The position numbers and the translations under genes were made by a program. The notes below the pieces were generated by a model that saw nothing but the letters and a program-made list of their open reading frames with translations, searched no databases and had not been told where the DNA came from. A DNA stretch of 64,000 nucleotides from Rhodococcus sp. W8901. GTDB taxonomy: Bacteria > Actinomycetota > Actinomycetes > Mycobacteriales > Mycobacteriaceae. Shown one piece after another: positions 15,857 through 26,326 of this stretch (the stretch's first letter is position 1; every line of letters starts with the position of its first letter). Location of the stretch: positions 558,001-622,000 of the forward strand of contig NZ_CP054690.1 of assembly GCF_013348805.1 (NCBI RefSeq). Direction: 5' to 3'.

Positions 15857-16693
15857 ATGGCCACCGAGACCGCTGGCCGACAGACCGGGATCCGGGCGGG
15901 GGAGCCGCCGGCCGGCACGGTCGACCTGGCCGACTTCGTCGGGGAGTCCATGCTGCTGATCGGGGCAGGGGCGACCGTCCTGCTCCAGCTGGCGCTGCCG
16001 GGCGTGGGGCACGGCGTCGCCGAGCACAGCACGACGCTCGAACGACCGCTGGACCGACTGCGCACCACGATGACGTACGTGTACGCCGTCACGCGCGGCA
16101 CGCCCGAGGAGAAGCAGGCTGTGGTCCGGTTGGTGAACCGGGCACACGTCCCGGTGCGATCCGAACGCTACAACGCGTTCGATCCGGAGCTACAGCTGTG
16201 GGTGGCGGCGACGCTGTACCGCAACGGCTCCGACATGTACTCGCGGTTCTTCGGTGCCCCCTCGGATGCCGACGCGGAGCGGCTGTACCGGCAGTCCGCG
16301 GTGTACGGCACCGCTTTGCAGGTCAGGGACGACATGTGGCCTGCCACCCGGGCCGAGTTCGATGCCTACTGGGACCGGATGATCGCGTCGGCGGAGGTGG
16401 ACGATCAGGTGCGAGCGTACGTGCGGGGCCTGCTCTCCGGTGGCAGGGCGCCGCTGCCGGTGCGGCTGGTGATGCCGCTGCAGCGCTTCTTCACGATCGG
16501 ATTGCTGCCGTCCCGGATCCGTGACCAGTTCGAGCTGCCGTGGAGCCCACGCGATCAGCGCCGCTTCGACCGGTTCATGGCGGTCCTGCCCGTCGTCTAC
16601 CGGCGAGTTCCGCGGCCGATCCGCCAGATCACCGCCACGTACTACCTGCGGGACATGCGCCGGCGCCTCGCGGCGCACCGGCATCTCATCTGA
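15857..16693 (+). CDS. MpaB-family (DUF2236) oxygenase-like protein, copy 2
   Basis: A 278-residue MpaB/DUF2236 protein. It shares with copy 3 (33596-34498) a run of motifs in the same order: PGVGHGVAE, LRTTMTYVYAV, NRAHVPVRS, YNAFDPELQLWVAATLY and ALQVRDDMWPATRAEFDAYW. The Arg/Thr in RTTMTY and the His in NRAH correspond by position to haem-pocket residues described for the Lcp rubber oxygenase; this is analogy, not proof. ATG at 15857 is preferred because GGGAGG lies 7 nt upstream; an upstream ATG at 15794 overlaps the GntR stop by 4 nt. It is co-transcribed with the acyl-CoA dehydrogenase and GntR genes. No signal peptide is visible. Confidence 0.8.
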   Translation: MATETAGRQTGIRAGEPPAGTVDLADFVGESMLLIGAGATVLLQLALPGVGHGVAEHSTTLERPLDRLRTTMTYVYAVTRGTPEEKQAVVRLVNRAHVPVRSERYNAFDPELQLWVAATLYRNGSDMYSRFFGAPSDADAERLYRQSAVYGTALQVRDDMWPATRAEFDAYWDRMIASAEVDDQVRAYVRGLLSGGRAPLPVRLVMPLQRFFTIGLLPSRIRDQFELPWSPRDQRRFDRFMAVLPVVYRRVPRPIRQITATYYLRDMRRRLAAHRHLI

Positions 16694-16712
16694 CGCGCTC
16701 GGGCCGGATCGT

Positions 16713-17867
16713 TCAGCTCGACGCGGTCGGAGGTCGGCGCCCCGGCAGGCCCAGCGCCGTCCGCTCGCACACCCGCACCAGATCCGTGGCAGTGATGACT
16801 CCGGTGACCTGCTCGCCGTCCACAACGACGAGGAGGTCTCGGCCGGGTCGCAGCACCGCCTTCGCCGTCACGTCGGCCAGACGATCGCCGGGGTGTACCC
16901 GAGCCGGGTCCGGCAGTCGTCGTGCGAGAGCCCCGAGTTTCCCGCGCCGCTCCTCGGGCGACGCGCGGGAGATGTCGCGTAGCGACAACACGCCCACCGG
17001 TCGGTTCCACCGGTCCACCGCCGGGAAGGTGCGGTGGTGCAACGTCGGCAGGACGTCGGACACGAACGTCGTCACGTCCTGGTCCGCGTGTACGACGACG
17101 GCGGGGGTGCTCATCACGTCGTGGACCGTGAGTTCTCCCATCCGGTGACGCATCGACGCGCCCATCAACTCGACGGAAGCCGCGTTGCGGAGGAACCAGC
17201 CCAGCAGCATCAGCCACAGCCCCGAGATGCTGCCGACGAGCACGACCTGTACGGCGCCCAGCACGATCAGACCGAATCCGATGATCCGACCGCTGCGGGC
17301 CGCGCCGGCCGCCGCGGTCAGGCGGTCCCCACTCCTGCGCCAGAGCGCGGCATGCAGCACCCGTCCGCCGTCGAGTGGGGCGCCGGGCAGCAGATTGAAC
17401 ACGGCCAGAATCATGTTGGCGGTGCCCAGCCAGGCGAGAGAAGCGGTGACGACCGGGTCGACGAGGTCGTGCACGCCGAAGGCGAGGATCACCGCGCTGA
17501 TCCCGATCGCGAGACTGGCCAGCGGGCCGGCGAGCGCGATCCGCAACTCCGAACGCGGATCGGCCGGCTCGCCGCGCAACTCGGACATCCCGCCGAGCAG
17601 CCACAGCGTGATGCGCTCCACCGGCACACCGTCGTGGATAGCCACGATCGAATGCGCGACTTCGTGGGCGGCGATCGAGAGCAGGAACAGCACGGCGGCG
17701 ACCGTGCCGACCGTCCAGTACTCGATGGCCGACCGTCCGCCGAACTCTGTCGGAAGGACCGACGTGGACATCAGGCCGGCGATCAGGACCAGGGTCGCGA
17801 GCAGGGACCAGTGCGCGTAGATGCGAACACCCACGACCCGACCGGCGGGCATCGACCATCGCAGCAT
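16713..17867 (-). CDS. Site-2-type intramembrane metalloprotease with CBS domains (Rip3-like)
   Basis: A 384-residue M50-family zinc protease that cuts within membrane helices. The zinc-binding HEVAHS lies near residue 70 in a hydrophobic helix, and the third ligand in NLLPGAPLDGGRVLHA near 160. A pair of CBS domains fills the C-terminal third (HDVMSTPAVVVHADQDV and the GVITATDLVRVCER end), which would bind adenosyl nucleotides and tune activity. ATG at 17867 is chosen because GGAGG stands 8 nt upstream; the frame is open to 17939. It resembles M. tuberculosis Rip3. The substrate, often an anti-sigma factor or a small membrane peptide, is unknown and no obvious candidate lies beside it. Confidence 0.88.
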   Translation of the reverse strand: MLRWSMPAGRVVGVRIYAHWSLLATLVLIAGLMSTSVLPTEFGGRSAIEYWTVGTVAAVLFLLSIAAHEVAHSIVAIHDGVPVERITLWLLGGMSELRGEPADPRSELRIALAGPLASLAIGISAVILAFGVHDLVDPVVTASLAWLGTANMILAVFNLLPGAPLDGGRVLHAALWRRSGDRLTAAAGAARSGRIIGFGLIVLGAVQVVLVGSISGLWLMLLGWFLRNAASVELMGASMRHRMGELTVHDVMSTPAVVVHADQDVTTFVSDVLPTLHHRTFPAVDRWNRPVGVLSLRDISRASPEERRGKLGALARRLPDPARVHPGDRLADVTAKAVLRPGRDLLVVVDGEQVTGVITATDLVRVCERTALGLPGRRPPTASS

Positions 17868-17972
17868 CCCGGCCACCTCCGATCCGGGCCGCGTGTTGCT
17901 CCACACCCATTCTTCCTTCGATCGTCTCGGTCCCGCCACTGCGCAGCCGTCGGTCGCGAAATGGGGGCGGCG

Positions 17973-18449
17973 TCAGAGTGCGACGTCGCGTTCGAGCCCG
18001 AACCAGAAGTGCTCGCCGCCGTCGAAGACCAGCGTGCCCTTGCCGTTCATGACGCCGATGACGGTGTCGTCGTCGACCTTCTTGAAGTGATCGAACACCG
18101 GCATGCCGTCGTAGACCATCGTTGCGGTCACCTCGCCGCGGAAGGCCACCTCCCAGAGGCTGGCCTCGCCGTGCCCGGTCCCGATGTCGGAGAACAACTG
18201 TCCGTCCTCGCCGCGGCAGAGCAGGGGCTGGACGTCCGACTCGCTCGCGAACGCCTTGCCGTACCAATGTGCCTTGTCGAGAAGACGGCTCGTCCGGTGC
18301 CCGGTGTCGAAGGCAAACCCACGCCAGCGGAATCCGATGAGGTCGACAGGGCGGCACGGCTCCAGCCGTGCCCAGAGTTCGTCGAGTTCGCGCGGATCGA
18401 TCCGATCGGTGCGGGCCCGCAGCGCCGCGACCTCGTCCTGCAAGTTCAT
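17973..18449 (-). CDS. GXWXG / DUF4334 domain protein
   Basis: A 158-residue protein with an N-terminal GXWXG-like motif (GFRWRGFAFDTG near residue 35) and a C-terminal DUF4334 domain (KVDDDTVIGVMNGKGTL, FWFGLERD). The family is beta-rich and has no firm function. ATG at 18449 has GGAGGTTG upstream. It lies only 2 bp after the alcohol dehydrogenase stop, as the last gene of the TetR-ADH operon, and this dehydrogenase/DUF4334 linkage suggests ligand binding or a helper role in the same pathway. Confidence 0.8.
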   Translation of the reverse strand: MNLQDEVAALRARTDRIDPRELDELWARLEPCRPVDLIGFRWRGFAFDTGHRTSRLLDKAHWYGKAFASESDVQPLLCRGEDGQLFSDIGTGHGEASLWEVAFRGEVTATMVYDGMPVFDHFKKVDDDTVIGVMNGKGTLVFDGGEHFWFGLERDVAL

Positions 18450-18451
18450 GC

Positions 18452-19486
18452 TCAACCTCCTGTGTCGTCGGTCGTGAACGTCAGTACCGCCTTGACCACG
18501 TCGCCGGACCGGGCCGCGGTCACAGCATCGTCGATCCGGTCGATCGGGAACGTCCGAACGATCTTCTCGATCGGGAACCGGCCCTGCCGCCACAGATCCA
18601 CGAGCCGGGGTAGGAACACCAGTGGGTCGGCGTCGCCCTCGATCACGCCGGTGAGGGTACGGCCGTTGAGCAGGTGGCTCTGGTCGACGGTGATCGGGTT
18701 CCGCCCCGGTCGCAGGCCCAGCGTCGCGCACGTTCCCGGAGCGCGAAGCGACGACAAGGCTTGACGGACAACGGAGTCCGTGCCGACCGACTCCACCGCG
18801 AAGTCGACGCCGCCGTCCGAGGCGTGGCGCACCGCCCGGCCCACGTCGGCGTGGTCGGTGGGGGAGGCCATGACCGCCGCCATCCCCACAGCCCCGAGAC
18901 CGAACACCGCGAGGGACGCACCGGGTTCGGGGCGGAGGACCTCGAGGACGGTCCCCGCCCCCGTCTGCAGGCCACAGCCCAGAGGTCCCGCGAGCGCGAC
19001 GGGCACGTCGCGGGGTAGTGGCACCGTGTTACGGGCGGAGGTGACCGCGTACGAGCACATCGACGACTGTCCGAACCAGTTGCCGTGCAGTGCAGACCCG
19101 TCGGCCTCGGTGAGCGTGGTGCTGCCGTCGGCGCGGGTGCCGCCGTAGTTCAGTGCCGCGAAGCGCGTGCAGTAGGCGGGCCGGCCCCGCGCACAGTTGC
19201 GGCAGTCCCGGCACGAGTCGAAGCCGAGGACCACGGGATCGCCCGGCGCCAGCCCGGTCACCTCGGCCCCGACCGCTTCGATCACCCCGGAGCCCTCGTG
19301 TCCCAGAACCGCCGGCAGGGGGAAGAGGACGCCGCCCGCCGCGGCCGTGAGATCGGTATGACAGATGCCCACGCCGTGGACGCGAACGAGCACCTCGTCC
19401 GCGCGGATGGAGGGAACCCTGACGGATTCGAGCCTGAAGGGCTCTCCGTGCCCGCGCAGTACGGCAGCGGTCGCCGAGACACTCAC
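18452..19486 (-). CDS. Zinc-type alcohol dehydrogenase with internal deletion
   Basis: A 344-residue medium-chain (MDR) alcohol dehydrogenase that would interconvert alcohols and aldehydes. The catalytic zinc ligands (GICHTDL and GHEGSGVIEAVG) and the structural-zinc cysteines (CRDCRNCARGRPAYC) are present. The Rossmann region starts normally (VFGLGAVGMAAVMA) but jumps directly to SPTDHADVGRAV. Relatives have about 35 more residues here, including the strand whose Asp binds the NAD ribose and the helix after it. The reading frame is kept, so a shortened protein is encoded, but it is unlikely to bind NAD normally. GTG at 19486 overlaps the TetR stop by 4 nt (GTGA), placing it under that regulator. 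Confidence 0.8.
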   Translation of the reverse strand: MSVSATAAVLRGHGEPFRLESVRVPSIRADEVLVRVHGVGICHTDLTAAAGGVLFPLPAVLGHEGSGVIEAVGAEVTGLAPGDPVVLGFDSCRDCRNCARGRPAYCTRFAALNYGGTRADGSTTLTEADGSALHGNWFGQSSMCSYAVTSARNTVPLPRDVPVALAGPLGCGLQTGAGTVLEVLRPEPGASLAVFGLGAVGMAAVMASPTDHADVGRAVRHASDGGVDFAVESVGTDSVVRQALSSLRAPGTCATLGLRPGRNPITVDQSHLLNGRTLTGVIEGDADPLVFLPRLVDLWRQGRFPIEKIVRTFPIDRIDDAVTAARSGDVVKAVLTFTTDDTGG

Positions 19487-20745
19487 GCGTCGGTCGTCTC
19501 GCCGAACAGTGTCGCGAGCATGAGCGTGCGAACCCGCGCCTCGTTGGCCGCGGTCGGTTCGAAGCGCATCACCCGCCCGACGTCCAGCACCAGGCTCAGC
19601 GCCGCATGGACGAGGAACCGGCATTCGACCGCGGAGAGTCCGGGCCGGGACTCCCGGAGCAGGCGGGCCCACTCCTCGACGTTGAGCCGCTGCGTGTTTC
19701 GCAGGTCCGTGCGATGCGCATCCGGAAGGCTGCCGATCTCGGCGAAGTACACGCTCATCAGTTCCGATTGCGCGAACGACAGCCGCACGTAGACCTCCAC
19801 GAGCGACGCCAGGGCCTCGCGCGGCGTACTGGAATCGCCCAATGCGGTACTGACCGCGACGGCCAGCCGGTCCGCTGCACGGTGGAACGCCGCGGCCAGC
19901 AGGTCCGACTTGCTCGAGAAGTGCCGGTAGACGCCGGACGCGTTGATGCCTGCAGCCTGCCCGATCTCCTCGATGCTCACCTCGTGGTACCCGCGGGCGT
20001 GGAACAGCACGATCGCCTCGTTGAGCAGCACTTCCCTCTTGTTGGACAACGGGATTCCGCTGCCTCCGTCGGAGGCAGTCTCGGGCTCCTCGTGCGTGGG
20101 GAGTTCGGCCCGGGACACAGACCGGCAGGCGGCGAGGAGCAGGCTCTCGAGGCGGCGAGCGGGCAATGTAGCCCGATGGACGGTGATGCTCCCGATGACG
20201 CTGAGCATGGCGACGCAGATCTGCAGGTTGTCCCGCCGACCGAGGTCCGGGCGGAGTTCCTCGAGCGTCGCGCCGATCCGCCGGTTCACGGTCGAGATGG
20301 TGTCTCGGATGCACGCACGGTCGCGGGACTCGAGATATCGGCTCTCCCAGCGGTAGAGACCGGCGGTCCGCCGGTTGGCGACGGTGGTGCGGATCGCGGC
20401 CAGGATCTGTTGATCGAGACGTTCGGCCGGGTCGGGAGCGACCTCGTTCGCGTCGTCTGCGATGGCGTCCTCGAGTGCGGTCGCGAGCCCGGTCGCGGCG
20501 TGCAGGAAGAGCGCGTACTTGTTGGGGAAGTGGCGGTAGAGCGCCGGACCGGAAATGCCGACAGTCGTGGCGATCTCGTCGATGCTGACGCTGTGGTAGC
20601 CACGCTCGCTGAAGGCTTCCGCGGCGACCGCGGCGATCTGCGCCTTCCGGTTCTTCGGCCTGCGCCGAGGCTCGCCGGTGGCCACGTGTTGCACGTCGAT
20701 GCGGACACGTCCCGCGCGGGCCCCGGCCTTCGTCCGTTCCGCCAC
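19483..20745 (-). CDS. Two-domain (tandem) TetR-family regulator
   Basis: A 420-residue protein containing two complete TetR units. The first DNA-binding head is near residues 35-80 (AEAFSERGYHSVSIDEIATT, then GISGPALYRHFPNKYALFLH). The second is near 240-290 (AIVLFHARGYHEVSIEEIGQ, then GINASGVYRHFSSKSDLLAA). Each is followed by a helical ligand domain. A single chain could thus bind an operator as a pseudo-dimer or bridge two sites. GTG at 20745 has GGAGG 5 nt upstream; the frame is open to 20859. It is the first gene of the operon with the alcohol dehydrogenase and the GXWXG protein, and it diverges from the nitronate monooxygenase and mce side. The 298-bp divergent region has a 13-bp dyad that is a fair operator candidate. 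Confidence 0.88.
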   Translation of the reverse strand: MAERTKAGARAGRVRIDVQHVATGEPRRRPKNRKAQIAAVAAEAFSERGYHSVSIDEIATTVGISGPALYRHFPNKYALFLHAATGLATALEDAIADDANEVAPDPAERLDQQILAAIRTTVANRRTAGLYRWESRYLESRDRACIRDTISTVNRRIGATLEELRPDLGRRDNLQICVAMLSVIGSITVHRATLPARRLESLLLAACRSVSRAELPTHEEPETASDGGSGIPLSNKREVLLNEAIVLFHARGYHEVSIEEIGQAAGINASGVYRHFSSKSDLLAAAFHRAADRLAVAVSTALGDSSTPREALASLVEVYVRLSFAQSELMSVYFAEIGSLPDAHRTDLRNTQRLNVEEWARLLRESRPGLSAVECRFLVHAALSLVLDVGRVMRFEPTAANEARVRTLMLATLFGETTDA

Positions 20746-20865
20746 CGAACCTCCTGACGCGTGGGGACTGGTGGCCGAAGCATAACGCACAGGTGAGTCC
20801 CGATGACCCTTGTTCGTGAACTGGATTGTTCCGTCCGTCAGTGACATTCGCCTGGACACGAGGGG

Positions 20866-22722
<1,857 letters not shown>

Positions 22723-22782
22723 GAAGTGGAATCTGTGTCTACTTTTCGAGGCGTTCCGGGCGCGGTATCCGACCGGCGGTTG

Positions 22783-22798
22783 TCGGACGATCGTCCGA
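22783..22798. promoter_or_regulatory. 16-bp palindrome upstream of the fadD5-mce operon
   Basis: TCGGACGATCGTCCGA is a perfect 16-bp palindrome in the 267-bp gap before fadD5. An AT-rich island follows at about 22880-22935 (TTAACAAAG, CATAACATGTAAT), which is the likeliest promoter zone. This arrangement suggests an operator for the operon; a TetR-type protein or the FCD-GntR protein is a possible binder. Confidence 0.55.
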
Positions 22799-22989
22799 TA
22801 AGTGCAGGTTGCAAGGCATTGTCGGCGCCCGCGTGGCTGTCGTCGCCGGGGGCCGCCCGGGTCGGTACCTCTCGAGAATCCCAATTAACAAAGTGCTCAC
22901 TGAAACTGCCCATAACATGTAATCTGCCTCACATCGAACCACGGGTCCGGTCAGGTCGGGAGGACCCGCCACGCACGAGAGGAACCTTG

Positions 22990-24588
22990 ATGGTCACTTC
23001 CGCTGCTGTTCCCGCCGCCGCCCTGCAGGCGCGCCGGTTTCGTCGCAACAATTGGAACAATCAGGTCGCGCGGCACGCGGAGATGATTCCGGACCGGACC
23101 GCGCTCCGATTTCAGGGTGCGACCGTCACGTGGTCGACCCTGCACGAGCGGGTCGAGCGGGTCGCGGATGCGCTGTCCCGACGCGGTGTCGGCGCCGGCG
23201 ATCGGGTGCTGATCCTGATGCTCAACCGTCCCGAGTACCTCGAGGTGGTGCTCGCAACCAACGCGGTGGGCGCCATCGCGGTTCCGGTGAATTTCCGGAT
23301 GACCGTGCCCGAGGTTGCATTCCTGGTGCGCGACAGTGGTGCTCGCGTGGTGGTGGCGGACACGACCCTGGCGCCGCTCGCCGCGGCCGTGCGGGCCGAG
23401 GTCGAGGGACTGGAACTGTCCGTCACGGTCGGCGGCGACACCGAGCGGGGCGTACTCGGATACGAGGATCTGATCGCGGAGGAGGGTGCGCCGCGTCCGG
23501 AACTCGACATCCCCGACGACACGCCTGCACTCATCATGTACACCTCCGGCACCACCGGCCGTCCGAAGGGCGCCGTGCTCACGCACAGCAACATGGAAGC
23601 GCAGGCCTTGACGTGCATCCGCGCGTTCCAGTTGAACCGGCCTGACGACATCGGCTTCTGTGCCTCGCCGATGTTCCACATCGCCGCACTGGGGTCGATG
23701 GCGCCGAGTCTGATGCTGGGCCTGAGCACCGTGATCTACCCGGTCGGTGCGTTCGATCCGAACGCGCTGCTCGACGTCCTCGAGGGGGAGCAGGTCACCA
23801 CGCTGTTCCTGGTGCCCGTCCAGTGGCAGGCCGTCTGTGCGATTCAGCAGGCACAGCCGCGAAAGCTGAAGCTGCGCGGTATTTCCTGGGGCGCGGCCCC
23901 CGCATCGGACACCGTACTGCGGTCCATGGCCGAGACCTTCCCGGACGCGTCGAACGTTGCGGTGTTCGGGCAGACCGAGATGTCGCCGATCACCTGCGTG
24001 CTCGACGGTGAGGACGCACTCCGCAAGCTGGGCTCGGTGGGCCGGGTGATCCCGACCGTCCAGGCCCGGGTCGTCGACGACGACATGAACGACGTCGCGC
24101 CCGGCGAGGTCGGGGAGATCGTCTACCGTGGGCCGACGATGATGCTCGAGTACTGGCAGAACCCGGCCGCCACCGCGGATGCGTTCCACGGCGGGTGGTT
24201 CCACTCGGGAGACCTCGTGCGCATGGACGACGAGGGTTTCGTCTACGTGGTCGACCGCAAGAAGGACATGATCATCTCCGGCGGAGAGAACATCTACTGC
24301 GCCGAGGTGGAGAACGCGCTGTTCGCGCATCCGAAGATCCAGGAGGCGGCCGTGATCGGCCGCCCGGACCCCAAGTGGGGCGAGATTCCGGTGGCGGTGA
24401 TCGCCTTGCGGCCGGACGCCGGCGGAAGCCTCACGCTCGCCGAACTGCAGCCGTTCCTCGACGAGCAGCTGGCCCGCTACAAGCACCCGAAGGCGGTCGT
24501 GTGCGTGGAGGCGTTGCCGCGCAACGCGAGTGGCAAGGTCGTCAAGGGCGACCTGCGGGGCGGGGCGGCCGCCGTCGTGCAGGGCTGA
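22990..24588 (+). CDS. fadD5: Acyl-CoA synthetase heading the mce locus (FadD5-like)
   Basis: A 532-residue AMP-forming acyl-CoA ligase. The P-loop MYTSGTTGRPKGAVLTH lies near residue 185, the FGQTEMSPI motif near 325, the hinge FVYVVDRKKDMIISGGENIY near 415, and the catalytic lysine in NASGKVVKGDLRGG at the C-terminus. ATG at 22990 follows an AGAGGA motif. The gene is directly upstream of yrbEA, the same order as fadD5-yrbE1A-yrbE1B-mce1A in M. tuberculosis, where FadD5 activates fatty acids taken up or recycled by Mce1. A 70-bp gap separates it from yrbEA. The substrate is presumably a lipid carried by this transporter, but which lipid cannot be read from the sequence. Confidence 0.9.
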   Translation: MVTSAAVPAAALQARRFRRNNWNNQVARHAEMIPDRTALRFQGATVTWSTLHERVERVADALSRRGVGAGDRVLILMLNRPEYLEVVLATNAVGAIAVPVNFRMTVPEVAFLVRDSGARVVVADTTLAPLAAAVRAEVEGLELSVTVGGDTERGVLGYEDLIAEEGAPRPELDIPDDTPALIMYTSGTTGRPKGAVLTHSNMEAQALTCIRAFQLNRPDDIGFCASPMFHIAALGSMAPSLMLGLSTVIYPVGAFDPNALLDVLEGEQVTTLFLVPVQWQAVCAIQQAQPRKLKLRGISWGAAPASDTVLRSMAETFPDASNVAVFGQTEMSPITCVLDGEDALRKLGSVGRVIPTVQARVVDDDMNDVAPGEVGEIVYRGPTMMLEYWQNPAATADAFHGGWFHSGDLVRMDDEGFVYVVDRKKDMIISGGENIYCAEVENALFAHPKIQEAAVIGRPDPKWGEIPVAVIALRPDAGGSLTLAELQPFLDEQLARYKHPKAVVCVEALPRNASGKVVKGDLRGGAAAVVQG

Positions 24589-24658
24589 CGGCGCAGCCGA
24601 CCGCGCGGGGGGGCCGCAGCGGTCTCGGGTTCGACACGGAACTGGGGAGGGCCGGCGA

Positions 24659-25468
24659 ATGACGTACGAGTTACCCACCGCCAAGGGGCCGATGCAGGAC
24701 GTCGCCCTCCAGAGCGGGTACCTCATCGGTTTCTCCGTGCAGGCTCTCGTCGCGCTCGTGCGGGCGCTGCTGCGCGGGCGACTCTCGCTCGGAGAAACGG
24801 TGACTCAGACGCTGTTCATCGGCCGCGTGAGTACCGGTCCCTCTCTGCTGCTGATGATTCCGATCGGGGTGTTCGTCGCGGTGTCGGTCGGTGAGTTGGC
24901 GGGGAGGATCGGCGCCGGCGGGTACTCCGGCGCGGTGGTGGCGTTCATCATCGTGGGACAGGCGTCGGCACTGGTGTGTGCACTGATGATGGCCGGGGTG
25001 GCCGGATCGGCTATCTGTACGGACTTGGGCTCGAGGAAGATTCGCGAAGAGATCGACGCGATGGAGGTCATGGGGATCGACGTGCTCGAGCGGCTCGTCG
25101 CGCCCCGTCTGGTCGCGGCTGTCGTGGTGTCGCTCGCGCTGTGCGCGATGGTCACCTTCGGCGGCGTGATGGCCTGCTACCTCTACCACATCTACGTCCA
25201 GCACCTGCCGGCCGGAACGTTCATGGCGACCTTCAGTCAGTACGGCCGCATGTCGGACTTCGTGATGGCGCTCGTGAAGGCCGCGATCTTCGCGCTCGCC
25301 TCGACGCTCGTCGCGACCTTCAAGGGTTTGCACGCCAAGGGCGGACCCCGTGGGGTCGCGGACGCGGTCAACGAGGCCGTGGTGATCGCGTTCGCGCTCG
25401 TGTTCATCGTGAACACCGCGCTGTCGGCGCTGTACACGGTGATCGTCCCGGCAGTGGGAGCGTACTGA
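24659..25468 (+). CDS. yrbEA: MlaE/YrbE-type permease subunit A of the Mce transporter
   Basis: A 269-residue integral membrane protein of the MlaE/YrbE permease family. The family motif EEIDAMEVMGIDVLERLVAPR (about residues 123-143), which contacts the ATPase, is present, and about five membrane segments are visible, for example LLLMIPIGVFVAVSVGELAG. It pairs with the next gene to make the inner-membrane channel of an ABC-type lipid importer, fed by the six Mce proteins. The ATPase (MceG/Mkl) is not in the window, as usual, since it is encoded elsewhere and shared between mce loci. ATG at 24659; its stop overlaps the next start by 1 nt (TGATG). Confidence 0.95.
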   Translation: MTYELPTAKGPMQDVALQSGYLIGFSVQALVALVRALLRGRLSLGETVTQTLFIGRVSTGPSLLLMIPIGVFVAVSVGELAGRIGAGGYSGAVVAFIIVGQASALVCALMMAGVAGSAICTDLGSRKIREEIDAMEVMGIDVLERLVAPRLVAAVVVSLALCAMVTFGGVMACYLYHIYVQHLPAGTFMATFSQYGRMSDFVMALVKAAIFALASTLVATFKGLHAKGGPRGVADAVNEAVVIAFALVFIVNTALSALYTVIVPAVGAY

Positions 25469-26325
25469 TGGTCGGCTTCGACACCAGGGTGCGATTACGC
25501 CGGGCCGTCCGGCCGGTATCCGCCGTGCTCGACGGTCTCGCCGATGTGGGCCGACACGTCACGTTCTTCTACCGCACCCTCGTCTCGCTGCCGTACGCGG
25601 CGACGCGGTATCGCAAGCACGTCCTCACGCAGATCAGCGAGGTCAGCTTCGGCACCAACTCGGTGCTGGCGGGCGGCGGGACGATCGGGATCGTGTTCGC
25701 GATGTCCCTCGCCGCCGCGATGATGCTCGGTGTCGAGACCCACCGTGGCCTCGAACTCATCGGCATGACAACACTTTCGGGGATGCTTTCGGCTATAGCG
25801 AACACCCGCGAACTCGCGCCGGTGGTGGTCGCGATCGCGCTGGCCGCCAAGGTGGGGACCGGATTCACCGCGCAGCTGGGCGCGATGCGGATCTCCGACG
25901 AGATCGACGCCCTCGACTCGATGGCGGTGCGGTCGATCCCGTTCCTCGCCGGCACCCGGGTGCTGGCCGCGATGGTGTGCGTCCTGCCGATCTTCATGAT
26001 CGGTCTGCTCGCCAGCTACCTGTCGACGCGACTGGTGATCGTGTTCTGGGGCGGGGCCTCGGCGGGCACGTACGACTACTTCTTCCACCTGGCGTTGTCG
26101 CCGACCGATCTCGTGTACTCGGCGCTCAAGGCCATCGTGTTCGCGGGCGTCGTCGCCCTCGTGCACTGCTCGTACGGCTACTTCGCGTCGGGCGGCCCCG
26201 CCGGGGTGGGGCAGGCCGCCGGACGCGCGCTCCGGACCGCGATCCTCGCGATCGGCATCCTCGATGTGCTCATGACGTTCGCGCTCTGGGGCCTGGTGCC
26301 CACGATCCCCGGAATGGGGGTCTGA
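25468..26325 (+). CDS. yrbEB: MlaE/YrbE-type permease subunit B of the Mce transporter
   Basis: A 285-residue paralogue of the preceding permease. The coupling motif RISDEIDALDSMAVRSIPFL lies near residue 140, and several hydrophobic segments follow (VLAAMVCVLPIFMIGLLASY). Its start is the ATG in the TGATG junction with the preceding gene. It is 1 bp from mceA. Its N-terminal soluble part is longer than in subunit A, as in other YrbE-B proteins. Together with subunit A it forms the heterodimeric permease in the cytoplasmic membrane. Confidence 0.95.
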   Translation: MVGFDTRVRLRRAVRPVSAVLDGLADVGRHVTFFYRTLVSLPYAATRYRKHVLTQISEVSFGTNSVLAGGGTIGIVFAMSLAAAMMLGVETHRGLELIGMTTLSGMLSAIANTRELAPVVVAIALAAKVGTGFTAQLGAMRISDEIDALDSMAVRSIPFLAGTRVLAAMVCVLPIFMIGLLASYLSTRLVIVFWGGASAGTYDYFFHLALSPTDLVYSALKAIVFAGVVALVHCSYGYFASGGPAGVGQAAGRALRTAILAIGILDVLMTFALWGLVPTIPGMGV

Positions 26326-26326
26326 C

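Noticed and set aside
16642-18357. 571-codon open frame overlapping the site-2 protease and GXWXG genes
   Set aside because: Arg/Pro-rich translation without family similarity, in the wrong frame of two well-supported genes.
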